This document shows, in pieces, positions 1 to 5,984 of a stretch of DNA of 8,851 nucleotides. The translations under genes and the position numbers were made by a program. The stretch's first letter is position 1; each line of letters opens with the position of its first letter. Source of the DNA: Comamonadaceae bacterium (GTDB taxonomy: Bacteria; Pseudomonadota; Gammaproteobacteria; Burkholderiales; Burkholderiaceae_C); assembly GCA_947371775.1 (NCBI GenBank), contig CANBQX010000078.1, forward strand, positions 1-8,851, written 5' to 3'. The notes below the pieces were generated by a model. The model was not told where the DNA came from, did not search any database, and saw nothing but the letters and a program-made list of their open reading frames with translations.

Positions 1-392
1 GCGGTCGTGAGGTCGGCAATGTCCTTGAGCAAGGCCGTGTGGCCATGGGCACGCACTTCGGCGTAGCCAAACTCCCGGGTGTGGCCGCCCTCCACTTTGC
101 CGCCGAGCTGCTGCGCCATGGTTTGCATGCCGTAGCAAATGCCCAGCACAGGCACCCCCAGGGCAAACACCGCTGCAGGCGCGCTGTCGGTGCTGTCTTC
201 GTACACGCTGGCGTGGCTGCCGGACAAGATTACGCCTTTGAGTGAGCCGTCCGCTGCGTAATCACGCACCCAGTCGTCGCTGACGTCACAGGGGTGCACC
301 TCGCAATACACATGGGCTTCACGCACACGGCGCGCAATCAGCTGGGTGACTTGGGAGCCGAAATCAAGGATGAGAATTTTGGAATGCAGCAT
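1..392 (-). CDS. guaA: GMP synthase (glutamine-hydrolysing), N-terminal part
   Basis: GuaA converts XMP to GMP in the cytoplasm, using ATP and ammonia released from glutamine. Only the first 130 codons are here; the gene runs off the left edge (the family is usually about 525-540 residues), so only part of the class I glutamine amidotransferase domain is visible. The start MLHSKILILDFGSQ matches the family N-terminus. The nucleophile elbow GICYGMQ places the catalytic cysteine at residue 86, and EFGY (107-110) follows as expected. The oxyanion-side loop reads SGSHAS rather than the SGGP common in enterobacteria; I recall this as normal in Burkholderiales. The ATG lies 20 bp after the guaB stop with only a weak AGGG ribosome site, so it is probably co-transcribed with guaB. 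The catalytic His-Glu pair and the ATP pyrophosphatase and dimerisation domains lie outside the window. Confidence 0.97.
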   Translation of the reverse strand, partial: MLHSKILILDFGSQVTQLIARRVREAHVYCEVHPCDVSDDWVRDYAADGSLKGVILSGSHASVYEDSTDSAPAAVFALGVPVLGICYGMQTMAQQLGGKVEGGHTREFGYAEVRAHGHTALLKDIADLTT

Positions 393-412
393 GAAACGCC
401 CTGATGGCAAAC

Positions 413-1882
413 TTAGTCCGCCCGGTAGTTGGGCGCTTCTTTGGTGATTTGCACATCGTGCACATGGCTTTCGCGGATGCCTGCAGTGGTGATTTCCACA
501 AACTCCGCTTTCTCTTGCATGTCGGCAATCGTGGCGCAACCGCAGTAGCCCATGCTGGCGCGAATGCCGCCCGACATCTGGAAAATGATGGCGACCATGG
601 AGCCTTTGTAGGGGACCCGGCCTTCAATGCCTTCGGGCACCAGTTTGTCGGCGTTGGGGTTGCCTGTGCTGGATTCTTGAAAATAACGGTCTGCGCTGCC
701 TTGCTGCATCGCCCCAATGCTGCCCATGCCGCGGTAGCTCTTGTAGCTGCGGCCTTGGTAGAGGATGACCTCACCGGGCGCCTCTTCGGTGCCGGCAAAC
801 ATGCTGCCCATCATCACCGTGCCTGCGCCAGCGGCCAGGGCCTTGGCGATGTCGCCGCTGTAACGGATGCCGCCGTCGGCAATCAAGGGCACACCGGTGC
901 CGCGCAGGGCAGTGGCCACACTGTCAATCGCCATGATTTGGGGCACGCCCACACCTGCCACGATGCGGGTGGTGCAAATGGAGCCGGGGCCGATACCCAC
1001 CTTCACGGCGTCGGCACCGGCTTCGACCAGCGCCAGGGCCGCCGCACCGGTGGCGATATTGCCGCCAATGACGTCGACCTGTGGGAAGTTCTTTTTCACC
1101 CAGCGCACGCGCTCAATCACGCCGTGGCTGTGGCCGTGCGCGGTGTCTACCACGATGGCGTCCACGCCGGCATGCACCAGGGCTTCCACGCGCTCTTCGG
1201 TGCCCTCGCCGACTCCCACGGCTGCACCCACGCGCAATTTGCCATAGGCGTCGCGAGCGGCGTTGGGAAAACTGGTTTGCTTGGTGATGTCTTTGACGGT
1301 GATCAGGCCTTTAAGCTCAAACGCCTGGTTGACCACCAGCAGGCGCTCGAGCTTGTGCTTGTTGAGCAGGGCTTTGGCCTCCAGCAGCGTCGTGCCATCG
1401 GGCACCGTGATCAAACGCTCGCGGGGCGTCATGATGGCGCTCACCGGCAGGTCGTAACGCGTCTCGAAGCGCAGATCGCGCCCGGTCACGATGCCGACCA
1501 CGCGGCCTGCGTCACAGACCGGAAAGCCCGAGACACCCAATTGGTCGGAGAGCGCCATGACCTCGCGCACGGTGAAATGCGGGGTAATCACCACCGGGTC
1601 GCGCAGCACGCCGCTCTCGTAGCGCTTCACTTTGGCGACCTGGGCGGCTTGTTCGGCCGCGCTCAGGTTCTTGTGCACGATGCCGATACCGCCCTCCTGG
1701 GCGATGGCAATGGCCAAACGCGCCTCGGTGACCGTGTCCATGGCGGCAGACACCAGGGGCAGGTTGAGCGCGATATTGCGGGTAAAACGGGTGGCGAGAG
1801 AGGTGTCCTTAGGCAGGACTTGGGAGTACGCTGGCACCAACAACACGTCGTCGAAGGTGAGCGCTTTGCCGATAAGGCGCAT
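413..1882 (-). CDS. guaB: Inosine-5'-monophosphate dehydrogenase
   Basis: GuaB oxidises IMP to XMP with NAD+, the committed step of guanine nucleotide synthesis, just before GuaA. The protein has 489 residues, the normal bacterial length. A TIM-barrel N-terminal part is followed by two CBS domains (about 95-145 and 155-205), then the rest of the barrel. The catalytic loop GPGSICTTR carries Cys303. DGGIRYSGD (336-344) is the phosphate-binding segment, and the Arg399-Tyr400 pair in the mobile flap matches the catalytic dyad. I chose the ATG at 1882 because MRLIGKALTFDDVLL is the conserved N-terminus and GGAG sits 7 nt upstream. The open frame continues upstream to 2023, but that part has no family similarity and would overlap the end of yihY. 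A TACAAT box 20 nt before the ATG is a likely promoter, giving a leader of only about a dozen bases. All key residues are present. Confidence 0.98.
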   Translation of the reverse strand: MRLIGKALTFDDVLLVPAYSQVLPKDTSLATRFTRNIALNLPLVSAAMDTVTEARLAIAIAQEGGIGIVHKNLSAAEQAAQVAKVKRYESGVLRDPVVITPHFTVREVMALSDQLGVSGFPVCDAGRVVGIVTGRDLRFETRYDLPVSAIMTPRERLITVPDGTTLLEAKALLNKHKLERLLVVNQAFELKGLITVKDITKQTSFPNAARDAYGKLRVGAAVGVGEGTEERVEALVHAGVDAIVVDTAHGHSHGVIERVRWVKKNFPQVDVIGGNIATGAAALALVEAGADAVKVGIGPGSICTTRIVAGVGVPQIMAIDSVATALRGTGVPLIADGGIRYSGDIAKALAAGAGTVMMGSMFAGTEEAPGEVILYQGRSYKSYRGMGSIGAMQQGSADRYFQESSTGNPNADKLVPEGIEGRVPYKGSMVAIIFQMSGGIRASMGYCGCATIADMQEKAEFVEITTAGIRESHVHDVQITKEAPNYRAD

Positions 1883-1888
1883 GTCAAA

Positions 1889-1893
1889 GCTCC
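1889..1893 (-). promoter_or_regulatory. Ribosome binding site of guaB
   Basis: On the minus strand GGAGC lies 7 nt before the ATG at 1882. It supports that start over the longer open frame reaching 2023. It is one of the few clear Shine-Dalgarno sequences in this window. Confidence 0.7.
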
Positions 1894-1902
1894 AAAAAGT
1901 CG

Positions 1903-1908
1903 ATTGTA
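1903..1908 (-). promoter_or_regulatory. Probable -10 box of the guaBA promoter
   Basis: The minus strand reads TACAAT (five of six matches to TATAAT), ending 20 nt before the guaB ATG. No good -35 is seen at 16-18 bp spacing; the hexamer at 17 bp is GCGAAC. A TTGGAC exists but only 7 bp away, which is too close. The -35 region falls inside the hairpin at 1910-1935. Transcription would begin near 1895, giving a very short leader. No PurR-like operator is recognisable. Confidence 0.5.
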
Positions 1909-1909
1909 G

Positions 1910-1935
1910 CCGCGCGTCCAACCTGGTTCGCGCGG
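1910..1935 (-). repeat. GC-rich inverted repeat between yihY and guaB
   Basis: On the minus strand CCGCGCG is followed after 12 nt by its perfect complement CGCGCGG. It begins 11 bases after the yihY stop. No T-run follows directly (the nearest, CTTTTT, is about 10 nt further on, after the TACAAT), so it is not a classical intrinsic terminator. It could weakly end yihY transcripts, or act as a protein site over the -35 region of guaB. It could also be chance in GC-rich DNA. Confidence 0.4.
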
Positions 1936-1946
1936 CACGCGGCGCT

Positions 1947-3167
1947 TCACCAGGCCTGCTGCAGGGTCGTTTTCGTGTGCATCGCGCTATGCCAAAACGC
2001 CTCGGTGTGCGGCCCACGGGCAATCAGAAATCTCTGGATCAGCGGCTCCAGCGGGGTGTTTGCAGGCTCGATCAGCAACACCCAGCGCCCCGCGCGCGCC
2101 TGGCCGTGCTCTTCTTGCAGCAGACCGACCCAACCCAAATTCGCCAGGGCGTCCAGCAGCGGCTCCACATCCAGGGCATCCGCCTCCAGCGTGGCACACA
2201 TCGCAGGCAATGTGAGCCCCTGGCTGGCACCTACGCGCGCTCGGTGCAGCGCTTGCAGCGAATCCAAGGCAAGTTGAAAACGTACACCCGGCCCATTGCG
2301 CCGCCGGGGTACGCCTGCAATCAGGCTGGGCACGTAAGCGGTCAATGTGGCACCGAGCAATACGATGACCCACACCAAATAAATCCACACCAACAGGATA
2401 GGGAGGGTGGCAAATGCGCCATAGATGACGGAGTAGCTGGGCACCATGGCCACGTACACCGCCAGCAAGCGCTTGGCGACTTCAATGCCGGTGGAAACAA
2501 ACAGCCCACCCATCCAGGCGTGTCCCCATCGCACGTGGGTGTTGGGCAGGTAATGGAACATGGCTGCCATGGCGGCTGCAACCAGAAAATATTGCACGGC
2601 ATCGAGCAACAAGCCCACGCCCCCGGGCAATCCGATGGCCAGTCCCTGCGACGCCGACACGGCGTAAGAGGTCATGGTCACACTCACACCCAAAATCAAA
2701 GGCCCCAGCGTGATACCCGCCCAATAAATGAGCAAACGCTGGCCCAGCGGACGCAGTGTCCGCACCCGCCAGATGCTGTTGAGCGTGCGGTCAATCGTAA
2801 AAATCAAGGCCAGTGCGGTCACCAGCAGCGCTGCCAGACCCACACTTCCAAGCTTGCTGGCCTTGCCGGCGAATTGGTTCAGGTAACCCAACACCTGGCG
2901 TGCAATGGTGTCGGGCACCAGACTGGCAATCAGCCACTTTTGCAGCACGTCCTGGAACTTCGCAAACATCGGAAAGGCCGTAAACACGGCCAGCGCCACC
3001 GTAAAGAAGGGCACCAAGGCAATCGTGGTGGTGAAGGTCAAACTGCTGGCCGTCAGGCCCAGCCGGTCCTCGCGAAAACGTTCGCGCAAGGTGACCAAGG
3101 CATGGAACCACGGCACGTGTGCGACGTCGGCCAGCCAAGCTTGGAGTCGTTGGAGGGGTAATTGCAT
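1947..3167 (-). CDS. yihY: YihY-family inner-membrane protein with C-terminal extension
   Basis: This is a member of the YihY/virulence-factor-BrkB family (UPF0761), once mislabelled ribonuclease BN. Its molecular role is not established. The 406-residue protein has six likely membrane spans (about 45-66, 108-127, 146-170, 185-207, 218-242 and 250-280). Family motifs are visible: the first span ending in FPMF, TIDRTLNSIWR (124-134), the YWAGITLGPL segment, and PSYSVIYGAFATLPILLVW (243-261). E. coli YihY has 290 residues; here about 110 soluble residues follow the last span and look like a small helical winged-helix-type domain (inference), a form I recall from other Burkholderiales. The ATG at 3167 is the only methionine start near the family N-terminus. 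No convincing ribosome site precedes it. The first residues are coded over the DNA just ahead of the divergent DUF2069 gene, so any promoter must lie within or beside that gene. Confidence 0.9.
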   Translation of the reverse strand: MQLPLQRLQAWLADVAHVPWFHALVTLRERFREDRLGLTASSLTFTTTIALVPFFTVALAVFTAFPMFAKFQDVLQKWLIASLVPDTIARQVLGYLNQFAGKASKLGSVGLAALLVTALALIFTIDRTLNSIWRVRTLRPLGQRLLIYWAGITLGPLILGVSVTMTSYAVSASQGLAIGLPGGVGLLLDAVQYFLVAAAMAAMFHYLPNTHVRWGHAWMGGLFVSTGIEVAKRLLAVYVAMVPSYSVIYGAFATLPILLVWIYLVWVIVLLGATLTAYVPSLIAGVPRRRNGPGVRFQLALDSLQALHRARVGASQGLTLPAMCATLEADALDVEPLLDALANLGWVGLLQEEHGQARAGRWVLLIEPANTPLEPLIQRFLIARGPHTEAFWHSAMHTKTTLQQAW

Positions 3168-3192
3168 GACCGCTATGATGCCACCGCCATGA
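3152..3192 (+). other. Possible leader mini-ORF (eight codons) with strong ribosome site
   Basis: GGAGGGG at 3152-3158 stands 7 nt before ATG at 3166, which opens the frame M-T-A-M-M-P-P-P-stop. Its TGA (3190-3192) overlaps the proposed ATG of the DUF2069 gene (3189) as ATGA. This is the best Shine-Dalgarno sequence seen on the plus strand here, yet it does not serve the DUF2069 frame: an in-frame TTG at 3162 lies only 3 nt away from it. Three consecutive prolines before a stop are a known ribosome-slowing, EF-P-dependent context. Against it, the GGAGGGG is also the complement of codons for residues Pro4-Leu5-Gln6 of yihY, and a TATGAT box at 3174 could start transcription downstream of it. 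Confidence 0.25.
3174..3179 (+). promoter_or_regulatory. Candidate -10 box for the DUF2069 gene
   Basis: TATGAT matches the consensus at five of six positions. Seventeen bases upstream lies TGGAGG, a poor -35 (three of six). Transcription would begin near 3186, which would make a message starting at ATG 3189 almost leaderless. If translation starts at ATG 3255 the leader would be about 70 nt. The two readings of this region, promoter box or part of a leader ORF, exclude each other in part. Confidence 0.35.
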
Positions 3193-3656
3193 ATCTCCCC
3201 TGCTCCCCCCTCTCTTCTGACGACCCGGCCCGCGACGCGGCCATTGCGGCAGGCATGTCCCAAGTGGACCTCAGCCGGCGGCTGGCGGTGTCGAGTTTGG
3301 TGGCCTTGGTGGTCTTGTGCGTGGCCTGGGAGCTCTACTTGGCGCCCATCAAACCGGGCGGCTCTTTGCTGGCGCTCAAAGCCCTGCCCCTGTGCGTGCC
3401 GATCGCCGGCTTGTTGAAAAACCGGATGTACACCTACCGCTGGGTCAGCTTGCTGGTCTGGCTCTATTTCACCGAAGGCGTGGTGCGGGCCTACAGCGAC
3501 CGCGCGCCCAGCAACTACTACGCCTTGTTGGAAGTTGTGCTGTGCCTGACCTTGTTTGCGGGCTGCGCGCTGCATGTGCGCCTGCGTTTGCGCAATGCCA
3601 AGTCCACGCTGCAAAGCCCCGATTCGACCGATCAAGCCACCCCCATCGCACCATGA
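3189..3656 (+). CDS. DUF2069 family membrane protein
   Basis: This is a small integral membrane protein of unknown function, 155 residues from the ATG at 3189. Four hydrophobic spans are visible at about 32-51, 62-77, 82-101 and 109-130. They are joined by a segment KNRMYTYRW (77-85) and followed by LYFTEGVVRAYSD (92-104), which I recognise as typical of DUF2069. The last 20 residues are polar. The start is uncertain: ATG 3189 has no ribosome site of its own. An in-frame ATG at 3255 (Met23, preceded by GCGGCAGGC) would give 133 residues and begins just before the conserved part. An in-frame TTG at 3162 is also possible. The stop overlaps the next gene's ATG as ATGA, suggesting translational coupling. 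From memory, in other Burkholderiales this gene lies near yihY with wrbA between; no wrbA is present here. Confidence 0.85.
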   Translation: MNLPCSPLSSDDPARDAAIAAGMSQVDLSRRLAVSSLVALVVLCVAWELYLAPIKPGGSLLALKALPLCVPIAGLLKNRMYTYRWVSLLVWLYFTEGVVRAYSDRAPSNYYALLEVVLCLTLFAGCALHVRLRLRNAKSTLQSPDSTDQATPIAP

Positions 3657-5071
3657 GCCGCCCCGAATTTTTGCAATCCTTGCGCGCCATCGTCGGCGAT
3701 GCCCATGTCCTGACCGAGGGCGACCTGACCGGCTACGAGCTCGACTGGCGCCGCCGCGAGCGTGGCAAGGCGCTGGCCGTGGTGCGCCCCAACAGTACGG
3801 CGCAGGTGGCACAAATCGTCAAAGCGTGTGCGGCAGAGGGTGTCAGCATCGTGCCCCAGGGCGGCAACACCGGCATGGTCGTTGGCTCCACGCCGGACGC
3901 CAGCGGGTCGCAACTTGTGCTGAGCCTGACACGCATGAACGCGATTCGCAGCCTGGACGCCGCCAACCTGACCATGACCGTGGAGGCGGGCTGCGTGCTC
4001 CAAAGTTTGCAAGACGCCTGCGAGAAAGCGGGATTTTTGTTTCCGCTGAGCTTGGCGTCTGAGGGAAGTTGCACCATTGGTGGCAACTTAGGAACCAATG
4101 CGGGCGGCACCCAGGTGGTGCGCTTTGGCAACACGCGCGAGCTCTGCCTCGGGCTTGAAGTGGTCACCGCGCAGGGCGAGGTGTGGAGCGGCTTGACCGG
4201 CTTGCGCAAAGACAACACCGGCTACGACCTGCGCCACCTTTTCATTGGATCGGAGGGCACGCTGGGCGTGATTACCGCCGCCACCATGAAGCTGTATCCG
4301 GCACCCAAATCGCAGTTGACAGCCTTGGCAGCGGTTCCTTCGCTGGACGCCGCTGTGGCCTTGCTGGGGCTGGCGCACCAGCATTTGGGCGCGGGTCTGA
4401 CCGGCTTCGAGGTCATGGGCCAGTTTGCGCTGAGCCTGGTGACCAAGCACTTCCCACAGCAACGCGTGCCCTTTTACGAGAGCACGCCCTACTGTGTGGT
4501 GCTGGAAAACTCCGACAGCGAATCCGACGACCACGCGCGTGGCCAATTTGAACGCCTGTTAGAGGACGCCATGGCACAGGGCTGCGTCAGCGATGCGGTG
4601 GTGGCCGAGAGCATGGCGCAGGCGCGCGCGCTCTGGCACATCCGTGAGAGCATTCCCTTGGCGCAGGCCCAAGAAGGTCTCAATATCAAGCACGACATCT
4701 CCATTGCGGTATCTCGGATTCCCGAGTTTGTGCGACTTGCCGATGCGGCGCTGGAGGCGCAGTTTCCCGGCGTACGCTTGGTGAATTACGGGCATCTGGG
4801 CGACGGCAATTTGCACTACAACGTGCAAGCGCCGGCCAATGCGGACGCCGAAGCCTTTTTGCGCGACCAGGAAGGCCCTATCAACGCCGTGGTGTACGCG
4901 CTGGTGGACGCATTCAATGGCTCTATTTCTGCGGAGCACGGCATTGGCAGCCTCAAGCGTGAAAAGCTGGAAAAGCACAAGTCGCCCGTGGCATTGGGCC
5001 TGATGCGTTCTATCAAGGCCGCCCTGGATCCGCACAACCTCATGAATCCCGGGCGCATGCTGTCGCGCTAA
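3653..5071 (+). CDS. FAD-linked 2-hydroxyacid dehydrogenase (D-2-hydroxyglutarate / D-lactate type)
   Basis: This flavoprotein of the GlcD/DLD/D2HGDH group oxidises a D-2-hydroxyacid to the 2-oxoacid. The electron acceptor is probably an electron-transfer flavoprotein or quinone (family knowledge). It has 472 residues, the normal size. The FAD-binding (PCMH-type) domain spans about 40-215, with the pyrophosphate loop PQGGNTGMVVGSTP (68-81), SEGSCTIGGNLGTNAGG (136-152) and GSEGTLGVIT (199-208). The FAD-oxidase C-terminal domain follows. In it, GHLGDGNLH (380-388) and SAEHGIG (426-432) supply His381, His388 and Glu428, which match the metal ligands of D-2-hydroxyglutarate dehydrogenase. Arg331 and Lys346 stand where that enzyme binds the substrate carboxylate. 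I chose ATG 3653 for the MSRPEFL start and the ATGA overlap with the DUF2069 gene. There is no ribosome site, so it probably depends on coupling. The exact substrate cannot be told from sequence. Confidence 0.93.
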   Translation: MSRPEFLQSLRAIVGDAHVLTEGDLTGYELDWRRRERGKALAVVRPNSTAQVAQIVKACAAEGVSIVPQGGNTGMVVGSTPDASGSQLVLSLTRMNAIRSLDAANLTMTVEAGCVLQSLQDACEKAGFLFPLSLASEGSCTIGGNLGTNAGGTQVVRFGNTRELCLGLEVVTAQGEVWSGLTGLRKDNTGYDLRHLFIGSEGTLGVITAATMKLYPAPKSQLTALAAVPSLDAAVALLGLAHQHLGAGLTGFEVMGQFALSLVTKHFPQQRVPFYESTPYCVVLENSDSESDDHARGQFERLLEDAMAQGCVSDAVVAESMAQARALWHIRESIPLAQAQEGLNIKHDISIAVSRIPEFVRLADAALEAQFPGVRLVNYGHLGDGNLHYNVQAPANADAEAFLRDQEGPINAVVYALVDAFNGSISAEHGIGSLKREKLEKHKSPVALGLMRSIKAALDPHNLMNPGRMLSR

Positions 5072-5090
5072 AGGCTTTTTGGCCTCACCC

Positions 5091-5096
5091 TACAAT
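5091..5096 (+). promoter_or_regulatory. Probable -10 box of the thyA-folA-xthA promoter
   Basis: TACAAT sits in the 49-bp gap before thyA, 24 nt upstream of its ATG. It has the same CTACAAT form as the box before guaB. The -35 at 17 bp (CTAAAG) is poor and lies on the stop codon of the preceding gene. Transcription would begin near 5103, leaving a leader of about 18 nt without a clear Shine-Dalgarno sequence. Some read-through from the upstream dehydrogenase gene is likely, since no terminator is seen between them. Confidence 0.5.
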
Positions 5097-5120
5097 TTCT
5101 CACTCTTTTCGCAACCTTTT

Positions 5121-5975
5121 ATGGCCCCAATTATCGCCAAGCCCTCTGCCCCCAATGTTGCCCAGCAATACGAAGATTTGCTGCGCTTGGCCTACACCCA
5201 CGGTGTGGACAAACAAGACCGCACCGGCACGGGCACGAAGAGCATTTTCGGCCACCAAATGCGCTTTGATTTGGCCCAAGGCTTCCCCTTGGTCACGACC
5301 AAAAAAGTGCACTTGCGCAGCATCATTGTGGAGTTGTTGTGGTTTTTGACCGGGTCGAGCAACAACCACTGGCTCACTGAGCGTGGCGTCACGATTTGGG
5401 ATGAGTGGGCCCGGCCCGATGGTGACCTGGGCCCGGTGTATGGCGTGCAGTGGCGCAGTTGGCCCACGCCAGACGGCAAACACATCGACCAGATCAGCGA
5501 GCTGATTCAAACCCTCAAGACCAATCCCGACTCGCGCCGCATGATTGTGAGTGCCTGGAATGTGGCCGAACTGTCCAAGATGGCGCTCATGCCCTGCCAC
5601 GCGTTTTTTCAGTTCTATGTCGCGCCGCCAAGCCAGCCCGGTGGCAAAGGCAAACTGAGCTGCCAGCTCTACCAACGCAGTGCCGATATTTTCCTGGGCG
5701 TGCCCTTCAACATTGCCAGCTACGCTTTGCTCACCCACATGGTGGCGCAGCAGTGCGACCTGGATGTGGGCGACTTCATTTGGACGGGGGGCGACTGCCA
5801 CATTTACAGCAACCACCACGAACAAGTGGAACTGCAGCTGTCCCGCGCGCCTCTGCCCTACCCTACGCTCCACATCGTGCGCCGACCCGCGTCGATCTTT
5901 GACTACCAGTTTGAAGACTTTGAGGTGCGAGGCTATGCGCCCCACCCTGCGATCAAAGCACCGGTCGCGGTGTAA
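5121..5975 (+). CDS. thyA: Thymidylate synthase
   Basis: ThyA methylates dUMP to dTMP with 5,10-methylenetetrahydrofolate, releasing dihydrofolate. It is the only folate-consuming thymidylate synthase type in the window. The protein has 284 residues (E. coli 264). Visible motifs are DRTGTGT (33-39), the phosphate-binding SRRMIVSAWN (138-147), the active-site segment MPCHAFFQFYV with nucleophile Cys159, CQLYQRSADIFLGVPFN (181-197) for dUMP, and the C-terminal AIKAPVAV, which closes over the active site. The extra length is mainly a loop APPSQPGGKG (168-177) before the KLSCQLYQRS strand and a longer N-terminus. I chose ATG 5121; the frame is open to a TTG at 5079, but that extension would cover the TACAAT box and looks non-conserved. 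folA follows after 9 bp, the classic thyA-folA pairing. Confidence 0.98.
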   Translation: MAPIIAKPSAPNVAQQYEDLLRLAYTHGVDKQDRTGTGTKSIFGHQMRFDLAQGFPLVTTKKVHLRSIIVELLWFLTGSSNNHWLTERGVTIWDEWARPDGDLGPVYGVQWRSWPTPDGKHIDQISELIQTLKTNPDSRRMIVSAWNVAELSKMALMPCHAFFQFYVAPPSQPGGKGKLSCQLYQRSADIFLGVPFNIASYALLTHMVAQQCDLDVGDFIWTGGDCHIYSNHHEQVELQLSRAPLPYPTLHIVRRPASIFDYQFEDFEVRGYAPHPAIKAPVAV

Positions 5976-5984
5976 ACCGGCTCT

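Noticed and set aside
404..1909. A 501-codon plus-strand open frame opposite guaB
   Set aside because: It is the antisense shadow of a gene with full catalytic motifs. Its translation is rich in His, Gly, Ala and Gln with no recognisable domain, as expected from GC-rich third positions.
1883..2023. Upstream extension of guaB to 2023
   Set aside because: It would overlap the end of yihY, is not conserved in IMP dehydrogenases, and ignores the GGAG site before ATG 1882.
1632..3161. A 509-codon plus-strand open frame opposite guaB and yihY
   Set aside because: It crosses the guaB-yihY boundary, its product is rich in Gln, His, Gly and Arg, and it has no membrane or enzyme motif; it is a shadow frame.
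5070..5088. AGGC-T-run-GCCT as a terminator after the dehydrogenase gene
   Set aside because: The stem is only about four base pairs, with the T-run in the loop rather than after it, so it is not a plausible intrinsic terminator.
5079..5120. TTG start extending thyA by 14 residues
   Set aside because: It covers the TACAAT box, has no ribosome site and adds residues not typical of thymidylate synthase.
5072..5120. Tetrahydrofolate riboswitch ahead of thyA-folA
   Set aside because: The gap is 49 bp, too short for the known riboswitch classes, and no conserved helix pattern is visible.
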